From CBDCKR01 sp964572045 (GTDB lineage: Bacteria; Gemmatimonadota; Gemmatimonadetes; Longimicrobiales; Gaopeijiaceae), in the NCBI GenBank assembly GCA_964572045.1, contig CAZNEI010000009.1, forward strand, positions 6,445 through 70,444: a stretch of DNA of 64,000 bases, written 5' to 3'. The position numbers and the translations under genes were made by a program. Under the pieces are notes generated by a model. That model searched no databases, was not told the origin of the DNA, and worked only from the letters and a program-made list of their open reading frames with translations. Shown piece by piece: positions 35,664 to 43,941 of the stretch. Numbering within the stretch: the stretch's first letter is position 1; each line of letters begins with the position of its first letter.

Positions 35664-37124
35664 TCAAGAGGCGCCCAGACGCCTACGTCGCAGCTTTCCG
35701 TTGGCATACAAGCCCACCCCGACCAACGTCAGCAGTGTCATCGTCCCGAAGACGGTGATGTAGAAGATCGTCGGGTCTTCGGCGCTCTGATCTGGTATGA
35801 GGGCGAAGATCAGAGACGCAGCGGTGACCGTGAAGCCGGCAATGCCGGCGAAATAGGCGCCATAGGGCGCGAACGGGGCCCTCCAGGTCCCTTCCGGTGC
35901 CCGGTGCCGCTGCATCACGAGCAGCGCCGCGAACATGTACAGGTACGGGATGAAGAAGGTGATGATCTCAAGGCTGACGAAGATGCGATAGATCTGATGT
36001 GCGGTGCCCCCCATGCTTCCGAGGATGATCAACCCTGTCGTCGCGAGCCCGAGAGTGATCAGTGAGATGTAGGGAGTCGCGTACTTCGAGTGCAGAGTCC
36101 CGAAGGCGGCCGGGATGTAGCGGTCGAGCCCGGCGACGAACGGTACGCGGGCGCCGATCGCCATCCAAGCGCTGACCGTCCCAAACGCCGCGACGCAGAG
36201 GCAGAGCGCGACCACCGAGCCCAATACCCCTCCCATCGTGGCACCTACCAGCTTTGTTCCGGCCACCCGCGCCGTATCGGGCAGCCCGGTGAGACCCGTG
36301 ATCTCGTCCGCCGGGAGGACTACGAGCATCGTCCAGGAGATCAGGATGAAGACGCAGAGCACGATCACGCCCGCGATCGCGAGCGCTCGGGGGACGTTGC
36401 GCCTGGGATCTTGCACCTCTTCGCTCATCACCGATCCCGCCTCAAGGCCAGCGTACGCGTACGCGATCGCCGCGAGCAGGATGACATCGGGAAGTCCGCC
36501 GAACGCAGGGGTCACGGTGCTCGCCGAAAACTCGCTTGCCGAACCGTAGTTGACCCACGTGAGGAGACCCAACCCCACGACCATCAATCCGGGCACCACG
36601 ACGTTCAGGTAGCCGCTGGCATTGAAGAGATACTTGGCGATATCGAGACCGAGAACGTTGACCACGACGATGAGGGTGACCCCGACCAGCGAGAACGTCA
36701 TCAGATACGCTGGATTGTCGGCGAGATGCGACCACTGCGGGATGACAAGCGCCCCGTTGCTGGCCGAGAAGATGAGCGCGGCGGGGAAGTAGACGAGGAG
36801 GGTGGCCCAATAGAACCACGCGGTGATGAAACCATGGAAGTCACCGAAGGCACGCTGCACCCAGATGTAGATGCCGCCCTCTTCGGGGTGTCGGGCCGTG
36901 AGCTCGGCCGACGTGAACGCCTGCGGCACGTAAAAGAGGAGGAACCCCAGCACCCAGAGGACCAGTACGCTCTGACCGTTCTCGGTCGATAGGGCCACCA
37001 TGCGCATGGAGACCGTGCTGGCGATATAGAAAAGGACCAGGTCGCGAGGCCCGATGACCTTCTTGAGCTTGCTCTTCTCGGCACGCGCCTGTTCGGCGAT
37101 TTGATCGGCCACCCTACTGTCCAT
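35664..37124 (-). CDS. APC-family amino acid permease
   Basis: A 486-aa polytopic transporter of the amino acid-polyamine-organocation superfamily, with about twelve hydrophobic segments. Family features: LVLFYIASTVSMRMVA in segment 1 (the unwound-helix region), ELTARHPEEGGIYIWVQRAFG (conserved EEGGxYxWV block), and YAYAGLEAGSVMSEEVQDPRRNVPRAL (segment 6-7 loop). The sequence resembles glutamate/GABA or general amino-acid permeases of the AGT group. Start ATG 37124 follows ~50 codons of unlike composition that I exclude. In this window, with several amine and amino-acid catabolic enzymes, it is the likely inner-membrane importer for one of their substrates (inference). Confidence 0.94.
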   Translation of the reverse strand: MDSRVADQIAEQARAEKSKLKKVIGPRDLVLFYIASTVSMRMVALSTENGQSVLVLWVLGFLLFYVPQAFTSAELTARHPEEGGIYIWVQRAFGDFHGFITAWFYWATLLVYFPAALIFSASNGALVIPQWSHLADNPAYLMTFSLVGVTLIVVVNVLGLDIAKYLFNASGYLNVVVPGLMVVGLGLLTWVNYGSASEFSASTVTPAFGGLPDVILLAAIAYAYAGLEAGSVMSEEVQDPRRNVPRALAIAGVIVLCVFILISWTMLVVLPADEITGLTGLPDTARVAGTKLVGATMGGVLGSVVALCLCVAAFGTVSAWMAIGARVPFVAGLDRYIPAAFGTLHSKYATPYISLITLGLATTGLIILGSMGGTAHQIYRIFVSLEIITFFIPYLYMFAALLVMQRHRAPEGTWRAPFAPYGAYFAGIAGFTVTAASLIFALIPDQSAEDPTIFYITVFGTMTLLTLVGVGLYANGKLRRRRLGAS

Positions 37125-37407
37125 GCAGCCCACCCTGGGTATGGGCAAAACAAGAGGCCCTCGTGGGCGGGGGCCATCGCGACACTTCTCCGGAGGTCGC
37201 GACAATGTGCGCGGGAGGACTGGCCCGGTCAACAATGAGGCGTCCGACGTCCAAGGCTCGGGGCTCCGCACGAACGCTTGGCACTCCAGCGGGACAACCG
37301 CATGCAGTGGACCGCTGTGTTCCCAGACTCTCGGGCGGGGCGGAACTTCCTCTGCCTGCGAATAGGAGAGGGTTCCGGGTCGCGACGAAGGGCGCCTCCG
37401 CCCGCAC

Positions 37408-38658
37408 TCAGGCGAACAAGCCGAGCGGCGCGAAGGTGCCCTTGAGGATCGACGCCGTGTCCTCGTGGCCCAGCCACTCGTCGATCATTGTGGCGTACAC
37501 ACGGCGGAAATCCATAGTCATCTTCAGGTTCCCGTCGTCCAGATCCGTGAGGCTCGGATGGGAACCGTGCATTCCACCTTCCACGCCGGTGCCGAAGACG
37601 AACATCGGGGTCGCCGTGCCGTGGTCGGTCCCGAGGCTGGCGTTTTCCTCGACTCGGCGGCCGAACTCGGTGAACATCATGACGGCGACGTCGTCGGCCC
37701 GGCCGATCCGCTTCAGGTCTTCGATGAATCCCCGCACGGCATCGGCGGTATAGGCCAGCAGCCGTGCGTGGGGATCGGCTTGATGGACATGGGTGTCGAA
37801 GGCGTTCCCGGCATAGCTAACGTAGTACAGCCGGGTGGGAAGCTCCGCCGCGATCAGGGAGGCGACACGGCGAAGTGGCCCCGACAGGCCGCCGATCCCG
37901 TAGTCGATCGGGGTCCGGTACGAGGAGGCTGCGCGGCGAACGACCTCGCCTGCGGCAACCGCATTCTCCGCTGTCGCCGAGAGGAAGTCCAACGTCTTGT
38001 TGTCGGTCGCCTTGGCGCGGTCGAGGCGCTCCAGCGCGGCGTGCTCGCCCTCGCTGCCGTCTCGCTCGAGCGCGTCTGGGTCGCGGAACACGAGCGGGGA
38101 GTGATGGCGGCCTCGCACCGCGAGAGACTGCCGGTCCCCCACGTTGACGATAATGTTGCCCTGGGCATCGTGGTCGTACGCGCCATCGGCCAAGCGCCCG
38201 ACCCACCCCAGCGGCTCGCCCCCGTTGGGCACCCCGGTGTGCCAGAATCCCATCGACGAGAAGTGGGACAGACTCGGATTCTCGTACCCACAGCCGTGAA
38301 CGACCGCCATGAGGCCGTCCTTGTAGAGCCGCTCGAACCCTACGAGCGCCGGGTGGAAGCCGAGACCGTCTTCGACCTTGATGACATCCCGCTCCGCAAT
38401 GCCCAGGTTGGGCCGGACGCGATAGTAGGTTTCGTCGCCGAACGGCACGACCGTGTTGAGTCCGTCGTTGCCGCCGGACAACTCGACCACTACGAGGATT
38501 CGTTCCGGCCGGGCCTCCATGCTCGTGCCCTGCAGAGCCTGCGCGGTGAGTGCCGCCGACGTCCGGTTCAGAATCACCGGCATGCCGGCCCCGAGGCCGA
38601 GACCGTACAAGCCGCGACGGAGGAAGTCACGCCGCGAGCAGCTGCATTTGACGAGCAT
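37408..38658 (-). CDS. DUF1501 Tat-exported protein
   Basis: A 416-aa DUF1501 (sulfatase/alkaline phosphatase-like fold) protein. The N-terminus has a twin-arginine signal (SRRDFLRRGLYGLG). Family blocks include VVELSGGNDGLNTVVPFGD, SMGFWHTG, FDTHVHQ and MMFTEFGRRVEENASLGTDHGTATPMFVFG. The last is the conserved C-terminal metal-site-like block of the family. It starts 46 bp after the DUF1800 stop, and the pair DUF1800-DUF1501 is a recurrent operon in many phyla. Its function is not established; an extracytoplasmic hydrolase or a secretion-related role have both been suggested. Confidence 0.95.
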   Translation of the reverse strand: MLVKCSCSRRDFLRRGLYGLGLGAGMPVILNRTSAALTAQALQGTSMEARPERILVVVELSGGNDGLNTVVPFGDETYYRVRPNLGIAERDVIKVEDGLGFHPALVGFERLYKDGLMAVVHGCGYENPSLSHFSSMGFWHTGVPNGGEPLGWVGRLADGAYDHDAQGNIIVNVGDRQSLAVRGRHHSPLVFRDPDALERDGSEGEHAALERLDRAKATDNKTLDFLSATAENAVAAGEVVRRAASSYRTPIDYGIGGLSGPLRRVASLIAAELPTRLYYVSYAGNAFDTHVHQADPHARLLAYTADAVRGFIEDLKRIGRADDVAVMMFTEFGRRVEENASLGTDHGTATPMFVFGTGVEGGMHGSHPSLTDLDDGNLKMTMDFRRVYATMIDEWLGHEDTASILKGTFAPLGLFA

Positions 38659-38704
38659 GGGCTTGCTCCAGTCTTTCCAGAGGTTTCAGGGTGTCCAGAC
38701 CGTG

Positions 38705-40564
38705 CTACGCCAACTGATACTCCGCCGTGCTTAGCACGAGATACAGCAAGGAACGCAGAGCAGACTCGGTCTGCGCGTCAGAGCTCTCAATCCGGTCTCC
38801 GTCGAGTGCGCTCCGCAAGAAATCGACGAGGGCGTCACGGTCGCTCGCCTCCAGCTCAACGCGAAGAAACCGCGCGACGAAGTAGTCGACGACGTCACCG
38901 GCATCACGGATGTCGGCATCGTCGAGCATGGCGACGAGGTCGAGATCAAGTGTATGTCTGGGCACCGGCCTGAGTCGGTCAAACGCCATGACGTAGCCCA
39001 TGTAACCGCCGTACCGGGTATTGAAGTCCTCGTCACGGTCGGCCAGCATGCTCGACTCCGCGTCACCCTCCTGAGTGGCGGCCGTGATGCTCATCCCCGC
39101 GTCGATCCGGCGCCCGACGCGCGCGTAGACTCCGGGGAGAACCCTGTCGGGCGCGACGAACGAATCGGCGTCCGGGAACAGGACGGTACGGAACAGGTTC
39201 CCGCGCTCGAGCAGAGACCCGGGCGTGATCCAGCTCCGTCCGCCGGCCCAACCCGCCACGTTCGGGGGGTTGAAGAGCGCCTGGCCTAGACGAGACGTCA
39301 TCCGGTTGAAGTCCGGAATCGTCGGCATGCGGTCCAGTCCGAGCTTGCGATAGGTCGAGACGACCAGCTGCACGGGGCTCTTGATCTGCGTCGCGTAGGA
39401 CGCGGGACTGTAGAAATCTCGGGAGAGGAAGATGCGCGTCAGCAGCGGCTTCAGCTCGTAGCCTGCTTCGCGGAACGTCCCGCCGAGAGACATGCGTGTC
39501 CGATCACTCAGCTCCTCGCGCACGAAGTACCGGTAGAGCTTGCCGGCGATGAATTGAGCCGTCGCATCCTGGGCGAGGATGATGTCGATGACGTCGGTCC
39601 CGTCGAGCCGTCCCCTGTGGCCCTGAAAGACCTTCACCCCGAAGTCGTGCTTGGCTTCGTCGAACCTGAAGTCGAGCACGTCATTGGTCCAGCCGGTGAA
39701 CGCACGCGAGGCCTCGCGGATATCCTGCTCTGTGTAGTTGCCCACCCCCATTGTGAACAACTCGAGCAACTCCCGGCCGAAGTTCTCGTTGGGGTGGTCC
39801 TTGACGTTCTCCCCGTTGTCCAGATAGACGAGCATCGCCGGGTCCCGCAGGATCCCCAACAGCAGGTCCCGGAAGTTGCCGGCGGCGTTGGCGCGAAGCA
39901 TCAGGTGCTGCCGCTCCATCATCCGGGTATCGCGGACCTTGTTGTTTCCTGTCGCGAAGTGACCGTGCCAGAACAGGGTCAGCTTCTCCTCCAGCGGCCG
40001 CCGGCTGCCCACCATCCGATCGCCCCACCACAGCGCGAGCCGTTGAGTCTCGTAAGCGTTCGCACGCAGACCGTAGAAGAACTGGTTGACGACCGGCTGG
40101 AGTCGGCGAGACTCGCCTTCGGGCAGAACCCGAACTCCCATCGCCTCGCCCGTCTCGCGGGCTATCCGCACCGCCTCGGCCCGACTCTTGGGGAAGGGGT
40201 CCATCCCGGATTCCCAGATCGATGAGGCGTCGAAGGCGGGAAGCCGGTCCGGAATCGACGAGTAGTCCACGAGCCACGCGACCGCCTCGGCCGGACTCAT
40301 GGCCGCCAGTCGATCGATCTCCTCGGGCGTTCCCCCGAAACCTGCCCTTTCCAGCAGATGCGCGGCCTTGCCGCGGTCCCAGTGGGCGGGGGTGATGGGC
40401 TGGAGGTCGTCCTCCCAGTGGGCCGGTCCGGCCTGCCCGGCCACCGGAACGCCGGAGCCGCCCAGGGCGAGGGTCACGGTGAAGAGCAGCCAGGTGAGCA
40501 GGGCCCGCACGCTTCCCGGGGCCGGGTTCCCGACCGGAGCGACTCGCTGGTTTTTCGCTGGCAT
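38705..40564 (-). CDS. DUF1800 protein
   Basis: A 619-aa DUF1800 protein with an N-terminal hydrophobic export signal (LLTWLLFTVTLALGGSG, cleavage near AGQA). Family blocks: AAHLLERAGFGGTPEEID, LALWWGDRMVGSRRPLEEKLTLFWHGHFATGNNKV, NEN-FGRELLELFTMGVGNYTEQDI and RAFTGWTNDVLDFRFDEAKHDFG. Such blocks recur in all members. The protein is usually cotranscribed with DUF1501, as here. ATG 40564 has GGAG 8 nt upstream; a longer frame upstream (to 41506) runs antisense through the M81 peptidase gene and is rejected. Function unknown; co-occurrence suggests the two act together in the periplasm or at the surface. Confidence 0.95.
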   Translation of the reverse strand: MPAKNQRVAPVGNPAPGSVRALLTWLLFTVTLALGGSGVPVAGQAGPAHWEDDLQPITPAHWDRGKAAHLLERAGFGGTPEEIDRLAAMSPAEAVAWLVDYSSIPDRLPAFDASSIWESGMDPFPKSRAEAVRIARETGEAMGVRVLPEGESRRLQPVVNQFFYGLRANAYETQRLALWWGDRMVGSRRPLEEKLTLFWHGHFATGNNKVRDTRMMERQHLMLRANAAGNFRDLLLGILRDPAMLVYLDNGENVKDHPNENFGRELLELFTMGVGNYTEQDIREASRAFTGWTNDVLDFRFDEAKHDFGVKVFQGHRGRLDGTDVIDIILAQDATAQFIAGKLYRYFVREELSDRTRMSLGGTFREAGYELKPLLTRIFLSRDFYSPASYATQIKSPVQLVVSTYRKLGLDRMPTIPDFNRMTSRLGQALFNPPNVAGWAGGRSWITPGSLLERGNLFRTVLFPDADSFVAPDRVLPGVYARVGRRIDAGMSITAATQEGDAESSMLADRDEDFNTRYGGYMGYVMAFDRLRPVPRHTLDLDLVAMLDDADIRDAGDVVDYFVARFLRVELEASDRDALVDFLRSALDGDRIESSDAQTESALRSLLYLVLSTAEYQLA

Positions 40565-41005
40565 CGCACGTTCTCCGATCCCAATCATTCGTACGACAGG
40601 GTCCGGGGTCAAGCCAGGCGACCGACGCGCGCCACGCGGGCAACTCGCCGCAAGCGATGTGGGCGGCGGTCCCAAGAACCCGGACACGCCGGATGGCGCG
40701 CGAGCCAGATGAAATGCCTCCCGTCCAGTCCGGGCCTCCAAGATACCCCGGACCCCACCACCCGAGACCGCAGAGTGGAGTGCGCCCGCGGATCTCTGGC
40801 CGAGATGCCCCCGGCCGGTGTACCCTTCATGGGGCCGTGCCCCTGTTCCGGTTGCGGCCCGAAGCGTCCCATGTGGCACCGCACCTCCGACGCTCTCGGA
40901 GCGCTGCGGCACTCCGGCAGAGGTCGACGCGGAACAACGGGCCAGATCGCTATCTTGGACCTTTGGCATCGGCCTCTTGCCCTGCGACACCCCAGGAACG
41001 GTGAG
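40565..41005. other. Divergent intergenic region, no gene seen
   Basis: 441 bp between the divergent DUF1800 and M81 peptidase genes. It contains a small hairpin CTCCGA-cgctc-TCGGAG (40885-40901), about 105 bp upstream of the peptidase start. No further gene or clear promoter motif. Confidence 0.5.
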
Positions 41006-42544
41006 ATGGCGCGTATCGCGATCGGCGGCTTCCAGCACGAGACGAATACCTTCGCACCGATGCTGACGCCCTTCTGGGAATTCGAGCGACACGACAGCTG
41101 GCCGGGGATCACGCGCGGGGCCGAACTGATCGACGCGGTGGCTGGCATCAACATTCCCATCGCCGGCTTCATCGAAGCCGCGAGGGCCACTCACGATCTG
41201 GCACCGATGACTTGGTGCGCGGCCGAGCCGTCGTCCTTCGTGACCGCCGACGCCTTCGAGCGCATCAGTGCCATGCTGTGCGAGGACCTCGCTGCACAGG
41301 GACCGTTCGATGGAGTCTATCTCGATCTTCACGGCGCCATGGTGGTCGAGCATTACGAGGACGGCGAGGGGGAGCTCCTGCGCCGGGTCCGGAGCGTGGT
41401 GGGCGATGACGTTCCGGTGGCCGCGAGCCTGGACCTGCACGCGAATGTCACCGCGGCCATGGTCGACCACGCCACGACCCTGTCGATCTACCGCACGTAC
41501 CCGCATCTCGACTTCAGCGCCACCGGGGCACGTGCCGCCGCCTCGCTCGAGCGTACGCTCGACGGCGAGCGGATGGCCAAGGCGTTTCGCAAGGCGCCGT
41601 TCCTGCTGCCACTGACCGCCCAGTGCACCGACTTCGAGCCCAACCGGTCACTCTACCGGCAGGTCAGGGAGATGGAAGGAGTCGCAGCGGCGGGAGTCGA
41701 TCTCGCCCTGGGCTTTCCGCCCGCCGACATCTACGAATGCGGTCCCGGGGTGGTCGCCTACGACCCCGACCAAGACGTGGCTGACGCTGCAGCCGATGCC
41801 CTGTTCGCGGCGCTGCTCAAGGCCGAGGCGGAGTTCGAGAACCCTCTCGTCGACGCCGGGACGGCGGTGCGGCGTGCCATGGCCAATGAGGTCCTGGGCC
41901 CGGTCGTCTTGGCCGATGCCCAGGACAATCCCGGTGCCGGAGGCACCTCCGACACGACCGGACTGATCCACGCCTTGGTTCGCAACGGAGCTCAGGGCGC
42001 GATTCTCGCCGTTCTCGACGACCCCGAACTGGCGTCGAGGGCCCACGAGCTAGGCGTCGGCGCCCATTTCGACGGGGACCTCGGTGGGAAATCCGGTCAG
42101 GCAGGCCAGAGCCCCTATCGGGGGCGATTCCGAGTCGAGGCCTTGGGAGACGGGTGCTTCACATGTACAGGCGAAATGTTCCGCGGCACGACGACGAACC
42201 TCGGTCCGATGGCCCTGCTGGAGATTGAGCACGATGGGGCCGACGTGCGCGTGATCGTCGGCAGCAGCCGCTTTCAGTGCGCTGATCAGGCAGTCTTCCG
42301 GCACCTCGGAGTCGAGCCTTCCGAGCAGAGAATCCTGGCCGTCAAGAGCTCCGTCCATTTCCGAGCCGACTTCGATGGGATCGCGACAGAAACGATCGTA
42401 GTCGAGGCACCAGGCTGCCACCCCTGCCGACTCGAAGGGCTCGAATACCAGAACTTGCGGGAGGGCGTTCGCCTCGGCGCCCTAGGTCCGGCGTTCACCC
42501 GTGATGGCTCGCAAGGCATTATGGGGAAGGGCCCTCTGGGGTAG
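41006..42544 (+). CDS. M81-family metallopeptidase (MlrC/microcystinase C-like)
   Basis: A 512-aa member of the M81 family. Conserved blocks: GGFQHETNTFAP at the N-terminus, LDLHGAMVVEHYEDGEGEL, SLDLHANVTAAMV (metal-binding Asp and His), and YRTYPHLDFSATG (further His/Asp). The C-terminal MlrC domain carries LADAQDNPGAGGTSDTTGLI. In cyanotoxin degraders MlrC cleaves linear peptides. Elsewhere the family's substrates are unknown peptides or amides, so toxin degradation should not be assumed here. Start ATG 41006 is supported by AGGA about 9 nt upstream and by homology beginning at MARIAIGG; the open frame upstream is ignored. No signal peptide. Confidence 0.93.
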   Translation: MARIAIGGFQHETNTFAPMLTPFWEFERHDSWPGITRGAELIDAVAGINIPIAGFIEAARATHDLAPMTWCAAEPSSFVTADAFERISAMLCEDLAAQGPFDGVYLDLHGAMVVEHYEDGEGELLRRVRSVVGDDVPVAASLDLHANVTAAMVDHATTLSIYRTYPHLDFSATGARAAASLERTLDGERMAKAFRKAPFLLPLTAQCTDFEPNRSLYRQVREMEGVAAAGVDLALGFPPADIYECGPGVVAYDPDQDVADAAADALFAALLKAEAEFENPLVDAGTAVRRAMANEVLGPVVLADAQDNPGAGGTSDTTGLIHALVRNGAQGAILAVLDDPELASRAHELGVGAHFDGDLGGKSGQAGQSPYRGRFRVEALGDGCFTCTGEMFRGTTTNLGPMALLEIEHDGADVRVIVGSSRFQCADQAVFRHLGVEPSEQRILAVKSSVHFRADFDGIATETIVVEAPGCHPCRLEGLEYQNLREGVRLGALGPAFTRDGSQGIMGKGPLG

Positions 42545-43117
42545 GCACGACGTCTCGCACCACAAGCTCTTCGGAGCGTTCTGCGGTCATGACCGGTCCC
42601 CGAATCCGACCGGTGCTCACCGATCTCGAAGATTTGATGCACGGCGTCGTGGGCCAGGGAGGCGGCCTAGGCATCTACGGGCCACGGCCGTGCGAGGATG
42701 GGTGGCAGACTGACGCCGTTCCCGCCAAACACCCGTTGCGGGCCAGGATCCGGCCCGTGCGAGACTCCGAGGGAGATGGCGTCGCGCTCGGGCGCCCAGC
42801 GAGCTGCGCTGATCGCCGGCAGCCTCCGTTTTGCGCAGGGCTCGCCTCAGGATTATCATTGCGCTCGACCAGGGGCGGTCGAGCCCGACGCGAGCCTCGA
42901 TGGTCCGGGGAAGGCGGGGAGAACGCGAGCTTCAATTGAGTTCACTCGCGCCGGCCGACGGCCCAAAAAAACCCGCGGGCGCAAGGTCGAGCGCCGAACT
43001 ACCAGCCGAGGCTGTCTCGATCTCAGGTCACGCTTCCGGAACGTCGACTACATTTTGCAGGGCTCCCGGGATACTCCATGAGCCCGCCCTATCGATGGCG
43101 CTTTCCGCCGAGGAGTC
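42545..43117. other. Intergenic region with hairpin, no gene seen
   Basis: 573 bp between the M81 gene and the small lipoprotein gene. Contents: a 10-bp palindrome CACGGCCGTG (42683-42692), a perfect hairpin (42863-42884) and an A7 run (42965-42971) followed by CCCGCGGG. No gene supported. Confidence 0.5.
42863..42884. repeat. Perfect 8-bp inverted repeat
   Basis: GCTCGACC-aggggc-GGTCGAGC in the gap after the M81 peptidase gene, 318 nt past its stop and 233 nt before the next start. Could be a distal terminator or a regulator site. Confidence 0.5.
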
Positions 43118-43585
43118 ATGCGAATGATGCGGCTGCTGATCTGGGCTGCGGCCCTCGGGCCTCTCGCCGGCTGCTACTCCTATGCCACGCTGGGCGGCTG
43201 GGAGGCATTGACGGTCGATGAGGACATACGCGCCCGGGTGACGGAAGCGGCACAAGCGAGGCTGGACGGAGTCCTCCCCGAGTACGACAACCGAGTCGAC
43301 GACCGTTTGGTCGAGGGCAAGGTCGTAGAGTTGAGCCAGGTAGACCTGGTTCTGCTTGTGAGGGGAATCGATGAGACCGGCTTCCGCCAGGAGGAGTTGG
43401 GGCAGCGATTGGTGATCTCCCGGCGAGAGATCTTGGGGCTTGAGAGCATGCAGCTCGACACCTGGAAGACGGGGATTACGACCGCGGCCGCCGCGATGGC
43501 GTTCACCGCCTTCGCGCTGAAGCAGTTCACCGGGTTCTTTGGCGGCATAGGTCCGGCGACACCCGGGCCAGATCCAGCGCGGTGA
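43118..43585 (+). CDS. Small lipoprotein, 155 aa, unknown function
   Basis: A short exported protein. The signal is MRMMRLLIWAAALGPLAGC with a clean LAGC lipobox (Cys19). The mature part has a charged region DIRARVTEAAQARLD, then the strand-rich VEGKVVELSQVDLVLLVRG and RLVISRREILGLESMQLD, then one C-terminal hydrophobic segment (TGITTAAAAMAFTAFAL). I recognise the overall pattern from small conserved lipoproteins of Gemmatimonadota but know no function. The upstream site GAGGAG gives good support for ATG 43118. Transcribed alone, convergent with the quinoprotein operon. Confidence 0.85.
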   Translation: MRMMRLLIWAAALGPLAGCYSYATLGGWEALTVDEDIRARVTEAAQARLDGVLPEYDNRVDDRLVEGKVVELSQVDLVLLVRGIDETGFRQEELGQRLVISRREILGLESMQLDTWKTGITTAAAAMAFTAFALKQFTGFFGGIGPATPGPDPAR

Positions 43586-43941
43586 GGCCAGCGATCCACC
43601 GCACTCCCCCAGCACGAGAAGTCGCCGGCCGTTCGACGCAACGGCGTTTCGCCTCGATGATCAGCGGAACGGCCATTGGCGGTGAAGGCGCCGTCCGATG
43701 CGGGGCCACCAAAGCCCAATATCCAGGCGCCCCAAGCCGCCGGCTTTAGGGTCCCTGGATATCATCCCCCGGAGTGTGGTCGGGGACAACCGTATCCTCC
43801 AAGCCCCCGGCCCGCACCCGTGCTACGGGCGCGAAGATCCCGGCAACGCGTGATCTTCAACCTGCCGCGCGAACGACCCGAGAGGCTACCAAGAACACCT
43901 GACCGTCGTCCGGCGGCTCCTCGCCTGTTCGCTGTCAGCAG
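43586..43941. other. Convergent intergenic region with nested inverted repeats
   Basis: 356 bp between convergent gene ends (lipoprotein 43585; PQQ dehydrogenase 43942). No gene supported; the notable content is the structured element at 43719-43762. Confidence 0.5.
43719..43762. repeat. Nested cruciform / long RNA hairpin
   Basis: Outer perfect 9-bp arms ATATCCAGG (43719-43727) and CCTGGATAT (43754-43762). Inside them is a second stem CCC-AAGCC-gcc-GGCTT-ta-GGG (43731-43751, with a 2-nt bulge). Two stacked stems in a convergent intergenic gap suggest a bidirectional terminator or a small mobile palindromic (REP/MITE-like) element. Confidence 0.6.

Noticed and set aside
40358..41005. Upstream extension of the M81 peptidase frame
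   Set aside because: Composition is random and antisense to the DUF1800 signal region; homology begins at MARIAIGG.
40565..41506. Upstream extension of the DUF1800 frame
   Set aside because: It runs antisense through the M81 peptidase start; the signal peptide and ribosome site fit the ATG at 40564.
41006..42544. Microcystin degradation gene
   Set aside because: The family is right but no MlrA, MlrB or MlrD genes are present; M81 proteins are common in organisms that do not degrade microcystin.
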